In this document: piece by piece, positions 58,438 to 64,000 of the stretch
Layout of the letters: each line of letters begins with the position of its first letter
Position numbering within the stretch: position 1 is the stretch's first letter
From: Branchiostoma lanceolatum
Lineage: Eukaryota; Chordata; Leptocardii; Amphioxiformes; Branchiostomatidae
DNA length: 64,000 nucleotides
Reading direction: 5' to 3'
Assembly: GCF_035083965.1 (NCBI RefSeq)
Contig: NC_089739.1
Location: 11,148,001-11,212,000 of the forward strand
Notes under the pieces: generated by a model
What the model was told of the DNA's origin: nothing
The model's database searches: none
Seen by the model: only the letters and a program-made list of their open reading frames with translations
Made by a program: the position numbers and the translations under genes

Positions 58438-61400
58438 CTGCATTGGGATTGATTAATAAAAATGATCATTATCATTGTTAGTTAGAAAAACCTGCCGAAT
58501 TTTTAAATCACTGGTAGTATATCTATTATCAAGCTGTGTCAACAAATTGAATGATTTAACAACGGAAATCATCAGTTAAATAGTTTGTATTGCATACCCG
58601 GTAAACCACCTCATAGCGCAACACACCAGGTTTGTACAAGCTGCATATCCAGACAAATTTATTTGATCCACTCACACCGGGAAGGACCCCTACTCTTTTT
58701 ATAAGCTCGGTGGGTTCTTTTACATATTCGAGGCCTCCATTTGACATCCTATCCGAGGGATCAAAGCTATAATAAGCACTCATTTTCATCTGAGTGAAAT
58801 TTTGTGTGAAGTACTTTTCCAAACGGCAAAACGTCAGGGCATGACATGGGATTCTTGTATCCCCGATGGATGTCTAGCCTGCATCGGCGTATAACAGCAT
58901 TAGCTCACTGGTATTCAATAATAGAATCAACTCGGTACATGACTGCAAGTTCTGGATTCCGGCATACGAACGTACGTACCCAGAGGGAAGAAGTCGTCCC
59001 CTAGGCCGGAGTCTTCCCGAGCGCTCTGTACGGCCTGTCTCAGGGCGAACAGGGCGGAACACGACATCAGCAGGGGCGGCTCTCCGACAGCTGTTGGTAG
59101 GGAGATGTCTAGGTTAGAATGTTTGTAAATACATCACTATACACAATGGAGAAAGTTGGAATCCTGATGAATATCTGATCACTGACAACACAGGAGAACA
59201 AACTGTAACAGACTATGTTCAAAGATCAACATGGTTGAGGATACGATTTACTATAGCAAATGACATGGATTCCAGTGTAGCTGAACTCAAGTGTGATATT
59301 TTGATGACTTACTATGTGCTTGTTGGTACCCTTGATTAGTTTCTTAGAGTTAAAGATGTTCGTTACAACTTGAAATTATAGTTCCGATGATCTTTTTAGA
59401 AAGGTGTAAATTCGAAATGTTTTCTTTTCTTAGTAGTGTAAGTGAAACCTGTACTCCAGTAACAGAACATGATATCACTTACAAATATCGACAGTCAACA
59501 AGACAATCACAGACTTATCTTAGAATATGCCAGAATTCACATAAAATGTCAAAGTCCATTCAGACGCATGTTGTACAGACAGTATACAGTGAAATACACA
59601 CCAATCTTTTATTATTATTCTGCGCAGACATGAACCCGTCTTGTTTATAAATATTGATGATCTTGCCTTATATGGCGCAAGCCAACTAGCGCCGAGATTG
59701 TGAATATGATGTAATGTATTATTTACAAACATTTGATTACGAAAGTGTAGGAGACAGGTATTTCCCCACCTTTGGACCTGATGACGTTGAAGGGATTGGG
59801 CGCGTTCGGCAGTAGAGTGACCCTGAGGTCAGCTGGGATGTCCTTGGTGGTAGGAGGTTTGTATTCCTGCACCATATGAACAAACTCTTCGTATTAATGA
59901 TTCAGCAAACTTTTCGTTTTCTATGAGAGTCTCGGCCTAGTCTCGTATTCTCGCGAGACTAGGTCACTCCGTGAACAAGACGTACAGAAGACGTCGAAAA
60001 TTTGGAGGTGCGTTTTTCGCTACCTTTCTTTTTAGTCACTGTTTGAGGAACATTAATATTCTTGTAACTATGAGATGCTGTGGTGAACAATAACCACAGG
60101 GACTATTACTGAAACAGGCTATAAAACTTTACATAATATACAGCTGTTATCTGGAGAAGGTGGTAATGGCTTAACCTTCTCCCTGCTGCCGAACCCCATA
60201 ACGAATGCAAAGTCGGTGCAAATCGGCTACGTTAGCAGTTTGAAAGTTAAAAGCTTGGATGCCAATTTCACCGATGCCTTTGACCACGCTGTCATGGAGC
60301 CCGTTCCAGCTATTGACTGCTGCGTGTATGAATATCCTGCTAGTTGAGTTTGTTGCTTTGTTTCCTTCTGTTGAGGCATTGCAAAAGTAAGAAATGCTGC
60401 ATGCATTTATCCCTTACTGTATGTCATCCTCCAAAATTGGAAAAGTAACATTCACACTAGAGCTTATAAATGATATTCTTCAGTACTTTAATGTAACATA
60501 TAGCAGTACACAACATTATGAAAAGTATTAATTTAGCCTTTACCCATGTTCCATTAGTCAGCAGCCTTCCTGTATCCTTGTCGTACACACACTTCTCAGT
60601 CAGCCAGTACCCCAACCCGAACACAAACGCACCTTCGACCTGGCCTATGTCTAGGGCAGGGTTCACACTGCAATGTACATATTGTGTAAAATACTGTAAC
60701 AGGGATAAACGAACTGTTAGAATTAGCGTTTTCCATTCCATGACTTGCCATATGCGTGTGTGTTTGGTCATATACGTCATACGATCCCCAACTCATGGCT
60801 TCGGAAAGCCGTGCATGTGTCCTGTAAATTCAGCTGTCTTAATTTTGCGGAAAAGGTTGGGATCCTGGCCAATTTATTTTATAGCCTGCTTGAATATTCT
60901 AAAACATCAACATCGTTACTCATCACAATCAATGCAGACGCTAACTTACGAAATCATTAAATATCTGTCAAAGCTGTTTTCAATAAATGTGCATGATCAG
61001 CTTTACAGCAGGCACCATGGCATGTGTTAAGGTAGCGTTGCGGGTTTTGTCTCACTGGGATGGTGGCAGCGATGTTTCGAAAAGGGGAGTCAGCAGAAGA
61101 TGGCAGCAACAGTATTTATATATACGAATGTAATTAGTACAAAGCAGAAGTATTTGATTATCTAAAAAAAAAACGCCTGACGTAGAGATCGTAAATGTGA
61201 CATCAGCTCACCTCTCCCCACAGTCGAACAGAATGTCTGATCTCATAATCTCCCGTTCTCCGGTCAGGACGTCCATCTCCACTTCTGTACACGTCACACC
61301 CCAGCTGTTGTAGGCTGGGTGAGGGGTCTTAGGGGGATGATGCTCCCTGTGGGTAGATAGAGAATGTTACGACAACTATGTATCATGCACAGCCATTGGT

Positions 61401-64000
61401 CCACAGGGATGATCTATATGACGTCACCTAGTATAAAAGATGTCGCGTAGGACTACACGTGACATGCTGTCTTTTACTACAGGCCCTACGACTACGTCTG
61501 GGGCCTAAAGGCGATGGAAGTGAGTGAGTGCTCGCTTGAAGGCGTTCACCTCAGCTCAATGCATATACATATACGTGACTTTAGGCTTCAGACGACGATT
61601 TTCCGCATACTAGTAACTCATACCGGAGGACCTGTTGCTACGCACGATAAAAAGGAGACATCTTTTACTAGTCACAGTTCCAAGAAAAGTATATGTGATG
61701 TATACTAGCGGGAGCACTGTCCATTTTGTTATAAAGTGATTTTTCCCCGCCAGTATCCGACCTGATTTCAAAGTCAAATGCCACGGGGCCCCTCCTTAAG
61801 CAAAAAAAAAAGCACGGAAAACTATCCGGAAGCATCGGTTTGGAAATGTCACTGAGCCATTAAATGACTTGAGATGTTTGACGCAATAGCCTTTTATAAC
61901 TATACGTATAATTTAAGAAATCGCTACTATTCATTATGCAATACCCATGGAATTTAGGTACATTTCAAAGATGTAAAATCGACTGCGCCGCTGGTGTAGT
62001 GGTATCATGCAAGATTCCCATTCTTGCGACCCGGGTTCGATTCCCGGGCGGCGCAATATTTTTTTCCAAATGTTGGACATCTTCCATTGCCTTCCGAAGT
62101 GAACATCGCAATAGCTTTAAAAAACAGATATAGATCTAGAATCAGTTGCTAAGAAACTGTCTGTATTTCATTTTACTCTCTGTCAGCGTTGGTTTTAATG
62201 ACAATTAGCCATAGGGCATAGATTTTCAATAGATCTATTCTTCATTTTTTAAATATTTCTTAAATTTATTTTACCAGGGTAAGATCATACTCGGGCATGC
62301 GGCCTGTTTTTAGGTGTCCCTGGACAAATACAATACTCATAGAACATACACACATTACATAGGTAAAAATAGCAATCTAGGCCAACTAGCCAACAATAGA
62401 ACTTTAAATGTGTGACTGAAACTATACTCACATGTATTTCTCGGACAGATCCACCCCCTTCCTGTGACACATGTTGATGAGTTCTGTCCATTTTGGAGCC
62501 CCGCCCATCTCCTGTCTGATGGGGTTGATCCGTTCATTCAGCCTCTTGCAGCATTCAAGTACTCCCTGCATGAATGTAAGCAATTATTGTAACCAAATTA
62601 ACAGCTAAAATAAACATTGTATCAGGCAGCATTGAAGAGCTCTCTATAGCAAAGACGCAGTCAAGTGCTTCAGGAGTGACGGTCACTGACTTTCTAGATC
62701 AGTGCTAACTGTCTCCTTACCAAAAGGGAGTCAGATGACTGGCAACCGGGAATAGAATAAAGATTGACATTGCAAGGTTAGTCCCCATTAACGCTAATCC
62801 ACCGGGTTACATAAATCCGCCACTTTGAAAAGCAGTGGGTTTGAGAGATCTCAGCACCACCCTGTCCCAGGTATGTGCACAGGAGTGTGTTATACTTGGG
62901 TAAGTTAGGTTGGAGATCTATTTGGACGTATCTTTTCAGGGTGGTGGAATTATGTACCCAGGTAGAATTGTGTTAATAGAATTCAAGTTAGAAATATTTT
63001 CTGCTATGATTGAAAGTCTATTTCTAAAAAAATTAAAAGATCGGAATCTTTACAGGCGCGTCTTTACAGATGTTACGCATTCATGTGCATATTGCGTGAA
63101 GACTTGAGAAGTACTACAGGTGTGTACCTGACAGTTGAGCTCGCTGGTGACGCTGCCTCCGGTATCCGTACTGTTGGGACTGGTCAGAGAGTTGGTGGAC
63201 ATGACGTGGACCGTCTCCATGGGAACGCCAAGGGTTGCCGCTGCTACCTGCGTCACCTGGAGTCGTGACGTCATAAAGGGTTCTATACAATTGTTCAGTA
63301 TTCTTAGGAACGCAACAATTTCCTGTTTCAACCAAAGAGCAGTACTCGTGCGCCAAAAATCGTTTAATTGTGTTAACAGTCGTAAAGTTGGAACCTCGCA
63401 TGTTGTGATATTGTTTATGCTGACATATGCATTTTTAAATCGTATGACCTGCTTTTGTATCGCAAATCACGATTCTCGCCCCAAGAAGATCATTTGTATA
63501 GATCTTCTGTCTCAGCTCCATCCCACAAAAGCCATATACAGTTCTATAAAATTTACCCTTTTGTATCGGTCCCCTGTCCCATCTTCATCCCCAAAAAGAT
63601 GACAGCTCCTTTTATAAACTTTGCACCTTTATATCGACCCATGTTCCCTCTCCACCCCATAAAGATGACATCTAATTTTATCAACTTTGCACCTTTGTAT
63701 CGACGTCGACCCCCTGTCCCATCTCCACCCCCATATAGCTCATTTTACCAACTTTGCACCTTTGCACCGATCCCTTGTTCCATCTCCACCTCATAAAGCT
63801 CATTCTACAACTTCACACCTTTTGTATCGATCCCGTCCCATGCCACAAAGATGAGAGCTTCTTTTACAAACTTTGCACCTTTGTATCGATCCCTTGTCCC
63901 ATCTCCGTCCCACCATGTGTGATGACCACGGAGCCATCCGAGTGGTAGATCGCCACAAACACCGTGAAGCGGAAGAAGCCGGAGTGGACGGCGAACCGAC
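58370..64000 (-). CDS. Aldehyde oxidase / xanthine dehydrogenase-like molybdenum enzyme, C-terminal part
   Basis: C-terminal ~305 residues of a molybdo-flavoenzyme that oxidises aldehydes or purines. Exons: 64000-63879 (cut by the window), 63256-63128, 62565-62432, 61346-61212, 60667-60544, 59866-59770, 59090-58980, 58437-58370; all junctions GT..AG and in frame. Family landmarks of the molybdopterin domain: ITHGGTEMGQGIDTKV, TGGSVTSELNCQ, LNPALDIGQVEGA-type block (here SVNPALDIGQVEGAF), and AVGEPPL, whose Glu is the catalytic base in xanthine oxidoreductase. The shorter loop before WGVTCTEVEMDVLTGE and the block LLTNGTWEYKPPTTKDIP resemble the invertebrate aldehyde oxidase-like group more than vertebrate XDH. 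FeS, FAD and substrate-discriminating residues lie outside the window, so the substrate cannot be assigned. Confidence 0.92.
58438..58979 (-). other. Last intron of the oxidase gene
   Basis: A minus-strand open frame of 88 codons (58556-58822) lies here but shows no family resemblance or splice context. Nothing else seen. Confidence 0.5.
58980..59090 (-). CDS. Oxidase exon with catalytic GEPP motif
   Basis: The acceptor CAACAG lies before 59090 and the donor is CTGG|GTACGT. It encodes AVGEPPLLMSCSALFALRQA, then VQSAREDSGLGDDFFPL. The Glu of GEPP is the general base at the molybdenum centre in this family. Confidence 0.93.
59770..59866 (-). CDS. Oxidase exon
   Basis: The acceptor GTGCAG lies before 59866 and the donor is AAAG|GTGGGG. 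It encodes EYKPPTTKDIPADLRVTLL, then PNAPNPFNVIRSK, matching the family segment that leads into A(V/T)GEPP. Confidence 0.92.
59867..60543 (-). other. Oxidase intron
   Basis: A 15-bp inverted pair 'tagtctcgtattct' / 'gcgagactaggtc' lies at 59938-59968. Nothing else recognised. Confidence 0.5.
60544..60667 (-). CDS. Oxidase exon with GQVEGA motif
   Basis: The acceptor TTGCAG lies before 60667 and the donor is ATGG|GTAAAG. It encodes VNPALDIGQVEGAFVFGLGY, then WLTEKCVYDKDTGRLLTNGTW. IGQVEGA contacts the molybdopterin cofactor in known structures. Confidence 0.94.
60668..61211 (-). other. Oxidase intron, nothing recognised
   Basis: The plus-strand frame covering the exon and this intron is a shadow. 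No repeat recognised. Confidence 0.5.
61212..61346 (-). CDS. Oxidase exon
   Basis: The acceptor CACAG lies before 61346 and the donor is AGAG|GTGAGC. It encodes EHHPPKTPHPAYNSWGVTC, then TEVEMDVLTGEREIMRSDIL, then FDCGE. TEVE(M/I)D.LTGE is a strong family match. Confidence 0.93.
61985..62055 (+). tRNA. tRNA-Gly (anticodon CCC)
   Basis: 71 nt with a perfect cloverleaf: acceptor GCGCCGC/GCGGCGC with discriminator A, D arm TGGTGTAGTGGTATCA (A-box), anticodon stem GCAAGA/TCTTGC around TTCCCAT (anticodon CCC), and T arm CCGGG-TTCGATT-CCCGG (B-box). As far as I recall it matches the vertebrate tRNA-Gly(CCC) gene throughout. No intron and no 3' CCA, as expected for a eukaryotic nuclear gene. It lies antisense within an intron of the oxidase gene. 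Confidence 0.97.
62059..62065 (+). terminator. RNA polymerase III terminator of tRNA-Gly
   Basis: A run of seven T begins four bases after the last tRNA base, a normal Pol III termination signal. It supports a live tRNA gene rather than a SINE. Confidence 0.9.
62432..62565 (-). CDS. Oxidase exon
   Basis: The acceptor CATGCAG lies before 62565 and the donor is ACAT|GTGAGT. It encodes GVLECCKRLNERINPIRQEM, then GGAPKWTELINMCHRKGVDL, then SEKYM. Confidence 0.92.
62566..63127 (-). other. Oxidase intron, nothing recognised
   Basis: No repeat, exon or RNA gene recognised. Confidence 0.5.
63128..63256 (-). CDS. Oxidase exon
   Basis: The acceptor ACTCCAG lies before 63256 and the donor is TCAG|GTACAC. 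It encodes VTQVAAATLGVPMETVHV, then MSTNSLTSPNSTDTGGS and VTSELNCQ, the family segment (..P(N/T).S.TGGS..S(E/D)L..Q). Confidence 0.94.
63257..63878 (-). other. Oxidase intron with ~75-bp degenerate tandem repeat
   Basis: Five or six degenerate units of 70-80 bp, marked by 'aactttgcacctttgtatcg', 'accccctgtcccatctccac' and 'aaagatgacagct', run from about 63480 to 63900. They end against the donor of the next exon. Plus-strand frames here are repeat artefacts. Confidence 0.75.
63879..64000 (-). CDS. Oxidase exon, truncated by window edge
   Basis: The donor is AAAG|GTGCAA at 63879. The visible 40 codons read RFAVHSGFFRFTVFVAIYHS, then DGSVVITHGGTEMGQGIDTK. HGG.E.GQG is the hallmark of the second molybdopterin-binding segment. 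The upstream part lies outside the window. Confidence 0.93.

Larger units (their letters stand above)
61347..62431 (-). other. Oxidase intron hosting an antisense tRNA gene
   Basis: Apart from the tRNA at 61985-62055, no repeat or exon is recognised. Confidence 0.6.

Noticed and set aside
58556..58822. 88-codon minus frame as an extra oxidase exon
   Set aside because: No match to the family; the exons on either side already join in phase without it.
60518..61030. 170-codon plus frame
   Set aside because: Antisense shadow of the oxidase exon 60544-60667 extended into intron; the minus frame carries the clear family motifs.

Overview
The window is animal nuclear DNA: small exons with GT..AG introns, tRNA-derived SINEs, foldback elements, minisatellites and no bacterial gene organisation. 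The protein families and repeat style suggest an invertebrate deuterostome, most likely an amphioxus (Branchiostoma). That assignment is inference from sequence alone.

Three protein-coding genes can be reconstructed. (1) Minus strand, coding from 33907 down to 2448: a complete KIAA0319-like gene, 23 coding exons, with signal peptide, MANSC domain, EGF-like module, five PKD domains, a six-cysteine module, one membrane span and a cytoplasmic tail. All exon phases join. The sum is 3141 nt (1046 residues), close to human KIAA0319L. A non-coding first exon and promoter are proposed near 47.3 kb. (2) Plus strand, 50093-56843: a rolling stone-like multipass membrane protein. One long 3' exon is preceded by two near-identical alternative first coding exons, which lie in a ~2.1-2.2 kb duplication. 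(3) Minus strand, 64000 to 58370: the last eight exons (~305 residues) of a molybdenum-containing aldehyde oxidase/xanthine dehydrogenase-like enzyme, cut by the window edge. An intact tRNA-Gly(CCC) gene lies antisense in one of its introns.

Layout: 1-2.4 kb, 3' flank with a foldback element; 2.4-34 kb, KIAA0319L-like coding exons with repeat-rich introns; 34-47 kb, its proposed 5' intron, with a 330-bp tandem array, a 20-bp GGATTA-rich minisatellite and several mobile elements; 47-50 kb, a proposed divergent promoter zone; 50-57 kb, rolling stone-like gene; 58-64 kb, oxidase gene. The three genes show no obvious shared pathway.

The most striking feature is in the exon encoding the end of the fifth PKD domain. 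Its last 30 bp, including the 5' splice site, are tandemly repeated, giving 20 identical in-frame donors at 30-bp spacing (exon ends 9374 down to 8804). The first donor alone gives a protein of family-typical length. Each further unit adds ten residues. Other notable structures are the duplicated first exon, a 21-bp array of CRE palindromes starting at the oxidase stop codon, a 37-bp palindromic insertion whose empty site survives in the sister duplicate, and four TTAA-flanked foldback elements.
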